Source: Aquilonibacter sp963820185
GTDB taxonomy: Bacteria > Vulcanimicrobiota > Vulcanimicrobiia > Vulcanimicrobiales > Vulcanimicrobiaceae
Assembly: GCA_963820185.1 (NCBI GenBank)
Contig: CAWFYV010000007.1
Coordinates: 186,001-250,000 of the forward strand
Length of the DNA: 64,000 nt
Direction: 5' to 3'
Part shown: one piece after another, positions 24,168-32,389 of the stretch
How positions within the stretch are numbered: the first letter of the stretch is position 1
Layout: each line of letters starts with the position of its first letter
Translations under genes and position numbers: made by a program
Notes under the pieces: model-generated
The model's input: only the letters and a program-made list of their open reading frames with translations
Told to the model about the DNA's origin: nothing
Database searches by the model: none

Positions 24168-26534
24168 GTGAACTTCCGAGGACCCGTGATCACGGCGGCG
24201 TTGGCCGCCGTTTTGCTGGGTGCCGCCCCCCGCCCGGCGCCCCTCTATATCTACTCCGCGCCCGCGGCGGCTCGTCCCGCCGGCGCATCCCCCGAACGAG
24301 CCACCGACGCCGTGCTGCCCGATGGGCGCATCGCGGCGCCGCTAGGGGCTGCGGTCTTCGTTGGTACCAATCCGCTCGGCGTCGCCGTCTCGCCGGACGG
24401 GCGCTATGCCGTGGTTGTCAACGCGCAACAAAACGCCGCGTTCGGGACGGCGCCGCCGCCCGCTCCGACCATCATGCCGGGCTACAGCATAACGATTGTG
24501 GACGTGCGGACGATGCGCGTCGTCAGCGTCTATCGCGATGCAGCGTTGACGCTCTTTAGCGGTGTTGCTGCAGCCAGCGATCCCAACGCTCCGTCGCAAA
24601 CGACGGTACTCGCTTCAGATGGCCCGCATGGCCTCGTGCGCTTTTTTAGTCTAGGCGGCGACGGCACGCTGACACCGGAGGGATCGGTTCCGATTGCCGG
24701 GTTCCCCGACAAAATTACCCTCGGTGCCGGGGGCCGTTTCGCATACGTGACGAGCAACCTCGGCAACCGCGTGAGCGCGATCGATCTCGCTTCGCGACGT
24801 GTTGCCGGCGAGGCGACGACGGGCTATTTCCCCTCCGGCGTCGCGCCGGTCGGCGAACGCCTGTATGTCACCAATGGCGGCCTTTCGACGTACGCAGCAT
24901 TGCCCGCGCCAGTTGCGCAGCCGGCGTTTGCAAATGCGAGCGCCGATCAAAACCAATCGTCCTCGCTCTCCGTATTCACGCTCGACCCCGGCGGCGCGAT
25001 CGATACGCAGGTCACCGCTATTCCGAACATGCCGATGGATCCAATTCCCGACGGGATGCAGAACGTCGGCGGTGCGCGACCCGACGCAATCATCGCGCGC
25101 CACAGCGGTGGTTACGCCTACGTTACGATGGCCAACGTCGATCGCGTTGCAACGGTCATGCTCGAGAACGGCGATCCGCAGGTCGTCGCCGGATTAGATT
25201 TGCGCTTCTTTGTCGATTCGCCATATGGCACGCAGCCCAGCGCAGAGGCGCTTTCGCGCGACGATAAGCGGCTCTATGTCGCACTGGCCGGACTCAATGC
25301 CGTTGCCGTGCTCGACGCGCGCGATCCCGCGCACTTGCATCGTCTTGGATTGATTCCAACTGCATGGTATCCGTCGGCACTCGCGCTCTCACCTGACGGG
25401 CGGTATCTTTTTGTTACGGATGCGAAAGGCGTCGATGGCTGGGGCGAGTTGCAGCGGGTCGATCTCAAGACGCTTCCACTCGGATCCGCCACGACGTCTG
25501 CGCTGCGTTACAATCGTACGGCCGGCGTGGCGCACGCAAATCCAGTCGTGCCGGCGTTGCGCTCGGGTAAGCGCAGCAGTTCGATCGACCACGTCGTCTA
25601 CATTGCCGTCGGCGATGAGAGTTACGATACGATCTTCGGCGACCTTGGTCGCGGCAACGGCAGTGCGTCCTTCGCCGTCGACGGCGCAAGTGCGACGCCG
25701 AATTTGCACGCGCTTGCAAGTGCCTATGGTATTGCCGACAATTTCTATGTCGCAGATGCGAATCTCGACGCGAATGCGCAAGCTGCGCTTGCCGGCGCAC
25801 CATCGCTCTATACGCAGCGCGTGGTGCCGGTCAACACCTCGCGCGTACCGCTCGACGATCGCGGCAACGATCCTGAAGATTATCCACGAGCGGGCTATCT
25901 GTTCAACGCGCTCGCGCGCGCCGGATTGTCGTATCGCGACTATGGAGGTCTTCTCGCGCTCTCGGGCTACCGCACCCAAACCGCAGGGCGAAACGGCGCA
26001 CGCGCGCGCGGTCTCTATACGCTCAACGTGCCCGCGCTGATGGCGCTGGACGGCCACGTCGATCTAAACTACCCCGGCTGGAATCCGGCGATCGGCGACG
26101 ACGCGCGGGTGAACGAATTCGTCGGCGATATGGGGCGACTCGTGCAGAACGATGCGGAGCCGGCCTTCACCTACCTTTGGCTTCCGGCGTCGGCGCCGGG
26201 CGGCATGGCGGCAGCCGACCGCGCTCTCGGGCAAGCGGTCGCGTTCCTCAGCCGGACGACCCATTGGTCCTCGACCGCGATCTTCATCGTCGGTGAAGGC
26301 GTCGCCGGGCCGCGCGATCACGTCAACGTCGCCCGTAGCTACGCACTGGTCGTGTCACCCCTCGCGCGCCCGAGCTATGTGGGTCACGCGCACGTAAGCG
26401 TCGCGAGCGTGGTCAAAACCGAAGAAGAGCTGCTGGGGCTGCCGCCGCTCTCGCTCGCTGACCTCTTGGCGACCGATATGGCGGATTTCTTCGGGCAGGT
26501 CCCGTATCCGTCGACATACCAGGCCCTCCCCTAA
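24168..26534 (+). CDS. Secreted beta-propeller protein with degenerate phosphoesterase domain
   Basis: A 788-residue protein starting at GTG 24168 with a signal peptide (ITAALAAVLLGAAPRPA). Residues about 50-440 are a YVTN-type propeller (GVAVSPDGRYAVVVNAQQ, ALALSPDGRYLFVTDAKG). Residues about 470-780 resemble the phosphoesterase/phospholipase C-like domain often fused to such propellers (HVVYIAVGDESYDTIFGDLG; WSSTAIFIVGEG). The acidic metal ligands of that domain look replaced: the usual ENRTYD reads GDESYD and the usual EDDAQDGPDHVDAH reads GEGVAGPRDHVNVA. It may be a non-catalytic binding protein. The next gene follows after 12 bases. Confidence 0.75.
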   Translation: MNFRGPVITAALAAVLLGAAPRPAPLYIYSAPAAARPAGASPERATDAVLPDGRIAAPLGAAVFVGTNPLGVAVSPDGRYAVVVNAQQNAAFGTAPPPAPTIMPGYSITIVDVRTMRVVSVYRDAALTLFSGVAAASDPNAPSQTTVLASDGPHGLVRFFSLGGDGTLTPEGSVPIAGFPDKITLGAGGRFAYVTSNLGNRVSAIDLASRRVAGEATTGYFPSGVAPVGERLYVTNGGLSTYAALPAPVAQPAFANASADQNQSSSLSVFTLDPGGAIDTQVTAIPNMPMDPIPDGMQNVGGARPDAIIARHSGGYAYVTMANVDRVATVMLENGDPQVVAGLDLRFFVDSPYGTQPSAEALSRDDKRLYVALAGLNAVAVLDARDPAHLHRLGLIPTAWYPSALALSPDGRYLFVTDAKGVDGWGELQRVDLKTLPLGSATTSALRYNRTAGVAHANPVVPALRSGKRSSSIDHVVYIAVGDESYDTIFGDLGRGNGSASFAVDGASATPNLHALASAYGIADNFYVADANLDANAQAALAGAPSLYTQRVVPVNTSRVPLDDRGNDPEDYPRAGYLFNALARAGLSYRDYGGLLALSGYRTQTAGRNGARARGLYTLNVPALMALDGHVDLNYPGWNPAIGDDARVNEFVGDMGRLVQNDAEPAFTYLWLPASAPGGMAAADRALGQAVAFLSRTTHWSSTAIFIVGEGVAGPRDHVNVARSYALVVSPLARPSYVGHAHVSVASVVKTEEELLGLPPLSLADLLATDMADFFGQVPYPSTYQALP

Positions 26535-26546
26535 CCTAAGGAGCCG

Positions 26547-27374
26547 ATGACAACCATCGATTTCGGTCCGCGCCTGGTGGGCACGCCCACCGGTAGATTG
26601 CGCGCCGCCATCCTCTTGAGACCGGCCGCAACGCTCGAGCGAGCCGCATCGCTGCCCGGCGAGCCGGGCGCGGTCTACCTGCGTGCGCTCGAACAACACG
26701 AGATCCTCCGTAAGACGCTCGTATATTTCGGCGTCGAGACGATCGTGCTCGAACCGCACGGCGAGGATCCGTATGAAACGGCGATCTGTGACGCGGCCGT
26801 CGTTTTTGAAGATGGTGTGACGATCATGCGGCCGAGCGCGATGTCGCGCCGCGCCGAAGCGGATCGCTTCGAAAGTGAATGCGCGCGCCTCGACATTCCG
26901 ATCGCCGGAGCGATTGCCGCGCCGGGATTGCTCGACGGTGGCGACGTGCTGCTGGTCGCGCGTACGGCGTTTCTCGGAATGAGCTCGCGCGGGAACGAGA
27001 TTGGCCGCGCCGGCTTTACTGCCGTCGCGCGTGCGCATGGATTCGACGTCATCGAGGTTCCGCTTGCGCCTGATGCGTCGTCGCTGCGGTCGGTTGCAAG
27101 CGCCGTCGCGCGCGATACCGTTGTGATCGCGCCGGATAAGGTCGACGCAACTGCGTTCAAAGGCTTTCGCACGATCGAGCTCGAGCGCGGTGAAGATCAC
27201 GCTGCAGGGGTGATCTGCGTAGGCGAGCATCACGTGATCGCCAACGCGCGCTATCGCACCTCGCTTGCGCGCATGCGCAAGGCCGGCATCGTGGTTGAAG
27301 GCATCGATCTCTACGATTTCGAGAAAGTGGGCATTACGCCATCGCTTTTGGCGCTTGCCCTGAAACGCGACTAA
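26547..27374 (+). CDS. DDAH/amidinotransferase-fold protein lacking catalytic Cys and His
   Basis: A 275-residue protein with the pentein fold of dimethylarginine dimethylaminohydrolases. It has CDAAVVFEDGVTIMRP near residue 77, LLDGGDVLLVARTAFLGMS near 130, and a C-terminal HHVIANARYRTSLARMRKAG. In active enzymes a His sits in an LHLKT-type motif; here the stretch reads SSLRSVAS. The nucleophilic Cys in GG(V)SCMS is replaced by GITPSLLAL. A hydrolase role is therefore doubtful, and a binding or scaffold role is possible. GGAG lies 6 bases upstream of ATG 26547. It sits between the propeller gene and a phosphoesterase. Confidence 0.75.
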   Translation: MTTIDFGPRLVGTPTGRLRAAILLRPAATLERAASLPGEPGAVYLRALEQHEILRKTLVYFGVETIVLEPHGEDPYETAICDAAVVFEDGVTIMRPSAMSRRAEADRFESECARLDIPIAGAIAAPGLLDGGDVLLVARTAFLGMSSRGNEIGRAGFTAVARAHGFDVIEVPLAPDASSLRSVASAVARDTVVIAPDKVDATAFKGFRTIELERGEDHAAGVICVGEHHVIANARYRTSLARMRKAGIVVEGIDLYDFEKVGITPSLLALALKRD

Positions 27375-27381
27375 CCGCGCA

Positions 27382-28110
27382 ATGCGTGTCGCGGTAGTCT
27401 CCGACATCCACGGTAATCTTGTCGGGCTCGATGCCTGCTTAGCCGACTTGCACAGCCAGGGCGGCGCAGATGCGATCATCGCCGCCGGCGATTTGTGTAT
27501 AGACGGGCCCAAACCGAAGAAGGTCTTGCAGCGTTTAGAAGAGGTGGGCGCTCAATCCATTCGCGGCAACACCGATAGGTATTTGGCTGCGCCGGGCGAT
27601 GAGAAGTTTGAAACACCGGAGCATGCGCAACTCGAATGGACCCGTCGCGATCTGGGCGAGAAGTGGCTTGGATGGCTAAACGACCTGCCATTTGCGATTC
27701 GCATCGGCGACGACGGCAATCAACTGCTTATCGTGCACGCAAACCCCGCCAACGACCACGAGCACTTATGGCCGGATGCCGACGATGCGACGCTCGAGCG
27801 GCTTGTCGGGGATGAGCATGCGTCGACGATTGCTTTCGGGCACCTGCACTTGCCCTACGTACGCGTCTGGCGCGGGAAGATGCTGGTCAACGTTGCCTCA
27901 GCTGGATTGCCCAAGGACGGCGATGCGCGTGCCTGCTACGCGATCTTCACCGAGCGCGGTGGCGGCTGGGAGGTCAAGCATCGACGCGTTGAGTTCGATG
28001 TGAAGAAGGTTGCAACCCAACTCGCCGATTGTGGGATTCCGGGAAGTGTAGAGTTGATTGCCACTTTGCGGCGTCATCGCTACCGCCGCCTCAAAGGATT
28101 TGTGCCGTAA
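27382..28110 (+). CDS. Calcineurin-like metallophosphoesterase (YfcE/MJ0936 type)
   Basis: A 242-residue two-metal phosphoesterase. Motifs in order: SDIHGN (residues 7-12), AAGDLCIDGP near 34, RGNTDRYL near 61, LIVHAN and FGHLHLPYVR. These are the metal and catalytic residues of the family, so it is probably active. Substrate (phosphodiester or phosphoprotein) is unknown. ATG 27382 follows the previous stop by 7 bases. The C-terminus overlaps the only canonical start of the next ABC ATPase. Confidence 0.87.
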   Translation: MRVAVVSDIHGNLVGLDACLADLHSQGGADAIIAAGDLCIDGPKPKKVLQRLEEVGAQSIRGNTDRYLAAPGDEKFETPEHAQLEWTRRDLGEKWLGWLNDLPFAIRIGDDGNQLLIVHANPANDHEHLWPDADDATLERLVGDEHASTIAFGHLHLPYVRVWRGKMLVNVASAGLPKDGDARACYAIFTERGGGWEVKHRRVEFDVKKVATQLADCGIPGSVELIATLRRHRYRRLKGFVP

Positions 28111-28826
28111 CACCCGCGATCCAAATCGACCACCTGGTCAAACGGTATGGGGAGTTCACTGCCGTCGACGATATCTCGCTGCGCGTTGAGGCCGGCGAGT
28201 TCTTTGGCTTTCTCGGGCCCAACGGTGCGGGCAAAACGACGACGATCAACGCGATCGTTGGTCTAGCAAAGCCCGATGCCGGGACCATTCGCGTCTTCGG
28301 GTACGACAATCGCGAGCAGTGGCGCCAGGCGCGGACGGCCATCGGGCTTGCGCCGCAGGAATACAACTTCGATCGCTACCTCTCGATTCGCGACGTGCTG
28401 ATCTTTCAGGCGGGGTATTTTGGGTTGCGGGGTCCTGCGGTCCGCGACCGTGCCGATATGTTGCTCGACCGCTTCGGCCTCACCAGCAAATCGAATGTCG
28501 AGTACACCAAGCTTTCGGGTGGCATGAAGCGTCGGCTTACGCTGGCACGCGCGTTGATTCACGAACCGAAGCTCGTGATTCTCGACGAGCCGACCGCCGG
28601 CGTCGACGTGGAACTGCGTTTGGAGTTGTGGAGTCTGCTGCGTGAGCTCAACGGCGACGGCCTGACGATCTTTCTCACCACGCACTATCTCGAAGAAGCC
28701 GAGGAGCTCTGCAAGAACATCGCAATCATTCGCCAGGGTAAGGTTGTCGCGCAGAAGCCGACGCAAGAATTGATCGCAGATGGCGCAAGCCTGCAAGACG
28801 TCTTTCTCGAGTTGACCCGCGCATGA
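28029..28826 (+). CDS. ABC transporter ATP-binding protein (ABC-2 exporter type)
   Basis: Homology begins at about 28116 with IQIDHLVKRYGEFTAVDDIS. Walker A is GPNGAGKTT, the Q-loop is APQEYNFD, the signature is KLSGGMKRRLTLARAL, Walker B is LVILDEPTAGVD and the H-loop is TTHYLEEAEEL. No ATG, GTG or TTG lies in frame near the conserved start. The given coordinate is the nearest in-frame TTG (28029), which overlaps the phosphoesterase by 82 bases. The GTAACA codons at 28107 mark where a start would be expected. It works with the overlapping permease gene, probably exporting a drug, lipid or polysaccharide. Confidence 0.9.
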   Translation: MWDSGKCRVDCHFAASSLPPPQRICAVTPAIQIDHLVKRYGEFTAVDDISLRVEAGEFFGFLGPNGAGKTTTINAIVGLAKPDAGTIRVFGYDNREQWRQARTAIGLAPQEYNFDRYLSIRDVLIFQAGYFGLRGPAVRDRADMLLDRFGLTSKSNVEYTKLSGGMKRRLTLARALIHEPKLVILDEPTAGVDVELRLELWSLLRELNGDGLTIFLTTHYLEEAEELCKNIAIIRQGKVVAQKPTQELIADGASLQDVFLELTRA

Positions 28827-29602
28827 TCGCCGTCGAACGTTTTAATTCAGTCGCGCTGTGGACGCTTATCAAGCGCGAGCTGATTCGCAGTCTCAAGATC
28901 ATCAACCAGGTGATCTGGCCGCCGGTCATCTCCACGCTGCTCTACGTCTTCGTCTTTGGCGTAGCGCTCGGCAGTAGCATCAAGAGCGTGCAGGGCGTAA
29001 CGTACGCGCAGTTCCTGATTCCCGGGCTGATCATGTTGCAGACGATCGATTCATCCTACGGTGAGTCGTCGAGCTCGATCTTCCAGGGGCGGTTCATGAA
29101 CTCGATCCAGGAGATGTTGATCGCGCCGATGTCGGCGCTCGAGATCATCCTCGGCTACGTACTCGGGTCGCTCGTACGCGCCTATTTTATCGCTGCACTG
29201 ATCACGCTTCTCGGTGCGGTGCTCGTGCACACGTGGCCGCAAAATTGGGCGCTCTACTTTCTCGTGATCACGATGGTTTCGATCCTGTTCTCGTCGCTTG
29301 GTTTGATCTTCGGCCTCTGGGCCGAGAAGTTCGATCATTTAGCAGTGCTCACGACCTTCGTAATCACACCACTGACCTTTGTCGGCGGCGTCTTCACCTC
29401 GGCGCAGATGCTCCCTCCGGTTCTGCGCACGCTGGAGCTCTTTAATCCGATTTTCTACACGATCGACGCATTTCGGTATAGCTATACAAGTGCGAGCTAT
29501 CTGCCCCTGTCGCTTTCGCTCGGCATGATCGCGCTGCTCGGGGTCGTTGCGTTCACGCTTGCGTTACGAATGATGGCGACCGGGTACAAACTGCGCACGT
29601 AA
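28823..29602 (+). CDS. ABC-2 type transporter permease
   Basis: A 259-residue membrane subunit with six predicted helices. Family motifs include WPPVISTLLYVFVFGVALGS, a central conserved block NSIQEMLIAPMSALEIILGY, and VITPLTFVGGVFTSAQMLPP near the C-terminus. ATG 28823 overlaps the ATPase stop as ATGA. Together they form a minimal exporter resembling DrrAB/NodIJ systems; the substrate is not readable. Confidence 0.9.
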   Translation: MIAVERFNSVALWTLIKRELIRSLKIINQVIWPPVISTLLYVFVFGVALGSSIKSVQGVTYAQFLIPGLIMLQTIDSSYGESSSSIFQGRFMNSIQEMLIAPMSALEIILGYVLGSLVRAYFIAALITLLGAVLVHTWPQNWALYFLVITMVSILFSSLGLIFGLWAEKFDHLAVLTTFVITPLTFVGGVFTSAQMLPPVLRTLELFNPIFYTIDAFRYSYTSASYLPLSLSLGMIALLGVVAFTLALRMMATGYKLRT

Positions 29603-29614
29603 GGAAAGGACTGC

Positions 29615-29956
29615 ATGCTCGCACTACTAGTGGCAACGATGGGCCTCACGCCATGGACGGGAATCGATCTCCCGACGGCGACACAGGCTGCCGCCAAGTA
29701 CCGGCTGACGATCTCGGGCAAGCCGGGATCGACCGTCCATCTGAACACGAGCGGTGTTGCGACGGGATGGATCGCGGCCTTCTGCGACAACAAGGTGTGC
29801 TCGCCGACGCAGCTGACCGAGATCATGCCGAAATCCGGCAGCGTGGTCGTCCAGTTTGAGCTGATCCGTGAAACAGACGACGCTCCGCATAAGAGCGGGG
29901 CGATCATCTCGAGCAGCGACGGCTCGCGTGTGGTCGTCCCGCAAGCCTCACGCTGA
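29615..29956 (+). CDS. Hypothetical small secreted protein
   Basis: A 113-residue protein with AAGGAAAGGA upstream of ATG 29615, so the start is well supported. A short hydrophobic N-terminus (MLALLVATMGLTPWTG) could be a weak signal peptide. Two cysteines in FCDNKVCSP may form a disulphide. The rest looks like a beta-sandwich (KYRLTISGKPGSTVHLNTSG, SVVVQFELI). It follows the ABC exporter by 12 bases and is probably cotranscribed. No family is recognised. Its end overlaps the convergent methyltransferase by 9 bases. Confidence 0.55.
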   Translation: MLALLVATMGLTPWTGIDLPTATQAAAKYRLTISGKPGSTVHLNTSGVATGWIAAFCDNKVCSPTQLTEIMPKSGSVVVQFELIRETDDAPHKSGAIISSSDGSRVVVPQASR

Positions 29957-30667
29957 CTCGCTCAGCGGCGGCGTGACGAGGCGCTGCGCGAGCCAGCCCG
30001 CGATCCAGAGCGCGATGAAGATTCTCCCGCCATAGCTGCCGGCGAACCAGACTTCGAGCATTCCTATCGCCAGAGCAGCGCTGAGAATCTCGGCGCGCAA
30101 GCCTTGCGCTAGTGAGGGCGTGCCGGTAACGCTGCCGCTCACGTGCGCGGGCGTAAGGCGCGGAATGAATGCGGGAACGGCACGCGCGTATGCATCATAC
30201 GTCGCGCCGTACCGGTTGCGAAGTCCGCGTTCTTCGTATCGCATGAGCATCGGTAGAAAGATCGCGTGACCGACGATGAGAACCGCGAACCCGTAGGGCG
30301 ACGCGAGCGTTCCGATGCCGAGGGCGAGGAGGGCGCTCCCGAGGTAGAGTGGGTTGCGAAGATAACGAAACGGCCCGTCGACGAGCAGCGCATTCGTTCG
30401 CGCGTCGGGATTCCAGACCACGCGTGCGCTAAGGTACGACGCGCCCCACACGCGGATGGCCCAGGCCAAAATCGCAAGGAGCGTTCCCATCGCGAGCACG
30501 AGACGGGGCCCGAAGCTGCCCAAGCGCGCTCCCGCCCACGCCGCCAGCGATTCGTCTTGGCGTCCGCCAAGCGACCAGAGGAGGCTGGGGCCGAAAAGCC
30601 CGAGCACATAGACCGCTGCCAAGATAAGTCCGCGCTGGCGATACCACCACGGTGAGCGCTGTGTCAT
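29948..30667 (-). CDS. Isoprenylcysteine carboxyl methyltransferase (ICMT)-family membrane protein
   Basis: A 239-residue membrane protein with the ICMT/PEMT core GPFRYLRNPLYLGSALLALG and MRYEERGLRNRYGATYDAY, the S-adenosylmethionine-binding region of the family. It has about five to six helices, including two C-terminal ones beyond the core. Bacterial members methylate unknown small or lipid substrates. ATG 30667 (MTQRSPWWYRQRG) is preferred; the upstream extension has no membrane or family character. Confidence 0.8.
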   Translation of the reverse strand: MTQRSPWWYRQRGLILAAVYVLGLFGPSLLWSLGGRQDESLAAWAGARLGSFGPRLVLAMGTLLAILAWAIRVWGASYLSARVVWNPDARTNALLVDGPFRYLRNPLYLGSALLALGIGTLASPYGFAVLIVGHAIFLPMLMRYEERGLRNRYGATYDAYARAVPAFIPRLTPAHVSGSVTGTPSLAQGLRAEILSAALAIGMLEVWFAGSYGGRIFIALWIAGWLAQRLVTPPLSESA

Positions 30668-30770
30668 TACCACTACGGTAGTCCGCGGTGGCGCGAAAAG
30701 TTTCGCGTGCGCGAAATAGACGACGCGCCGCGTAAGCACGGCGCGATCGTCTCGAGTCTGGCAGCGCGCG

Positions 30771-30986
30771 TCAGGTGTGTTTGCGCACTTCCCGTTTAGC
30801 TTTGTCGATTTCCGCCTCCGTGCGATGCTTCGCTTCGTTAGCGAGTGAAGTCAGCTTTTCTTCCGTGGTCATGTTGTCGCCGTCGATGTCGCGGCGCATG
30901 TGTTCTGCGTCTGCAGTTGACCGGTGCATCGCTTCGTCGACCGTGTCCTTCGCATTGCGAACTGTGTCTTTGATGTTGTCCGCCAT
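30771..30986 (-). CDS. Small hydrophilic stress-type protein (CsbD/LEA-like)
   Basis: A 71-residue, highly charged protein starting MADNIKDTVRNAKDTVDEAM and ending EIDKAKREVRKHT. It is predicted to be helical or disordered and to lack hydrophobic segments. The amphipathic Lys/Asp/Ala repeat recalls CsbD-like and LEA-like stress proteins. It begins 11 bases after the metallothionein stop on the same strand, suggesting one transcript. Exact family membership is uncertain. Confidence 0.65.
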   Translation of the reverse strand: MADNIKDTVRNAKDTVDEAMHRSTADAEHMRRDIDGDNMTTEEKLTSLANEAKHRTEAEIDKAKREVRKHT

Positions 30987-30997
30987 AATCGTTCTCT

Positions 30998-31141
30998 CTA
31001 TTCCCCGTCGATCGTGTCGTTCTCGCACTCGTCGTGACCGCAAGAACAGCCTCCGTCTGACGTGCTCATGCAGGTGTCTACGCACGCGTCTCCGTTCTGG
31101 TCGACGGAACAGGTGCAGTTTGGACCAGCGCATTTTGCCAT
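30998..31141 (-). CDS. Bacterial metallothionein-like protein
   Basis: A 47-residue protein with eight cysteines at positions 4, 9, 11, 20, 24, 32, 34 and 39 and His36 next to Cys34. The pattern KC-x4-CTC-x8-C-x3-C-x7-CSCGH-x2-C closely follows bacterial metallothioneins of the SmtA/BmtA family, which bind zinc, cadmium or copper ions through thiolates. The acidic tail ENDTIDGE ends the protein. It starts at ATG 31141 with a weak Shine-Dalgarno and is followed by a small stress protein gene. It is too short for most length cut-offs. Confidence 0.82.
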   Translation of the reverse strand: MAKCAGPNCTCSVDQNGDACVDTCMSTSDGGCSCGHDECENDTIDGE

Positions 31142-31223
31142 AGGCAGGTTCTACCCAGCCGTATCGGATTCACACACGCAAAGCGTGGGAATTGACTATC
31201 CAAGAAAGTGGAGGATAGACAAC

Positions 31224-31487
31224 GTGGGCATTCTTGCTTGGGTAGTGTTGGGGCTGATTGCGGGGATGATCGCAAAGGCGATCGTTCCGAGCGGGCCGGG
31301 TGGTTTGCTCGGCGACATCATCGTCGGCATCGTCGGCGCGTTTATCGGCGGCTATGTGTACTCGCTCTTTGGACATGCAGGTATAACCGGATTCAATCTG
31401 TGGAGCATCCTGTGCGCGATCGTTGGAGCGTTAATCTTACTCACGATTATTCGCTTGCTAACTCCGGCTCGCTACGACGTGTCATGA
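31224..31487 (+). CDS. GlsB/YeaQ/YmgE-family small membrane protein
   Basis: An 87-residue, three-helix membrane protein with the family pattern GLIAGMIAKAIVPSGPGGLLGD followed by a glycine-rich helix IVGIVGAFIGGYVY. The GTG at 31224 has GTGGAGG about 9 bases upstream. These proteins are general-stress or envelope-associated; the old name transglycosylase-associated protein has little functional support. It is divergent from the metallothionein/stress-protein pair. Confidence 0.85.
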   Translation: MGILAWVVLGLIAGMIAKAIVPSGPGGLLGDIIVGIVGAFIGGYVYSLFGHAGITGFNLWSILCAIVGALILLTIIRLLTPARYDVS

Positions 31488-31490
31488 CCC

Positions 31491-32330
31491 TCAAAAAAAT
31501 GGGTTGTGTTTGCGTTCCAGTTCGATCGTTGAAGGTGGACCGTGCCCAGGCATGATCACCGTATCCTGCGGTAGGCTAAACAGCTTCGCGCGGATACTGT
31601 GGAGGATATCGTCGTAGGTGCTCGACTCGCCAAATATTCCGCCAACGCTGCCCGCAAAGAGTGTGTCGCCGGTAAACACCGTCGATTTGAAAAGGTAGGA
31701 TACGGAGCCGTCGGTGTGGCCCGGCGTGTGGAGCATGCGAATCTCGGCGTCATCGCCAAACGGCAGCGGCTCACTATCGTTGACCGCCACGGCTCTGCTT
31801 GCAAGGGACCCGATGGCGTGCGAATCCAGTTTGTGCATCACGATCTGGGCCTGCGGAAACGCCGCGAACACGTCGGCGGTCGCATCGCAGTGATCCGCGT
31901 GTTTATGCGTGATTAGAATATACTGGAGATGATACGGACCGTCGCGCACGGCGCGCAGCAGGTTTGCCGGGATGCCTGCCGGATCGACGAGCGCGGCGCG
32001 CTTGCCCCCATCGAGAAAGAAGATATAGCCGTTGCTCGGGTGTGGATCTTGCGGGTGATGGCGCACGTCGGGCAGCTCGATTGCCGGGGGATACCACGCG
32101 TCGGCAGCGCGGGCGGCAAACTTGCCCGGATCTAGGCGCAGAATCGGTGCGATCGCGCGCGCTTGCGCTTCTGTCGCGGTCCCACGGTCCTTGGTCCAGT
32201 TCGCGATCTCATCGGCGTCGATACCAGTTCGCAATGCAAGAGCTCGGGCATCGAGCTGATTGCCGCGCATCGCCTTGCGCAGCACGTCGCCGAACGTGTC
32301 CTCGAGGGGTATCCGCGGCCAGGCGTCCAT
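31491..32330 (-). CDS. HTH domain fused to metallo-beta-lactamase-fold hydrolase
   Basis: A 279-residue protein. Residues about 10-70 resemble an XRE-type helix-turn-helix (DVLRKAMRGNQLDARALALR, TGIDADEIANWTKDRGTATE). Residues about 90-275 are a glyoxalase II-like metallo-beta-lactamase domain with THKHADHCD, HTPGHTDGS, TGDTLFAGSVG and MPGHGPPST, so all metal ligands are present. The fusion suggests either a DNA-bound hydrolase or a protein-interaction helical domain. ATG 32330 starts the HTH. It is divergent from trxB with 59 bases between the starts. Confidence 0.82.
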   Translation of the reverse strand: MDAWPRIPLEDTFGDVLRKAMRGNQLDARALALRTGIDADEIANWTKDRGTATEAQARAIAPILRLDPGKFAARAADAWYPPAIELPDVRHHPQDPHPSNGYIFFLDGGKRAALVDPAGIPANLLRAVRDGPYHLQYILITHKHADHCDATADVFAAFPQAQIVMHKLDSHAIGSLASRAVAVNDSEPLPFGDDAEIRMLHTPGHTDGSVSYLFKSTVFTGDTLFAGSVGGIFGESSTYDDILHSIRAKLFSLPQDTVIMPGHGPPSTIELERKHNPFF

Positions 32331-32389
32331 GGCGGACTCTTCTCCGCGCAACCGGGAGCCACTGCCGCTGGGTCGAAGGCCACGCAACC

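Noticed and set aside
31175..31187. Small hairpin CACGC-AAA-GCGTG between metallothionein and GlsB-like genes as a metal-sensor operator
   Set aside because: The stem is only 5 base pairs and no metalloregulator gene is adjacent. It is too weak to call.
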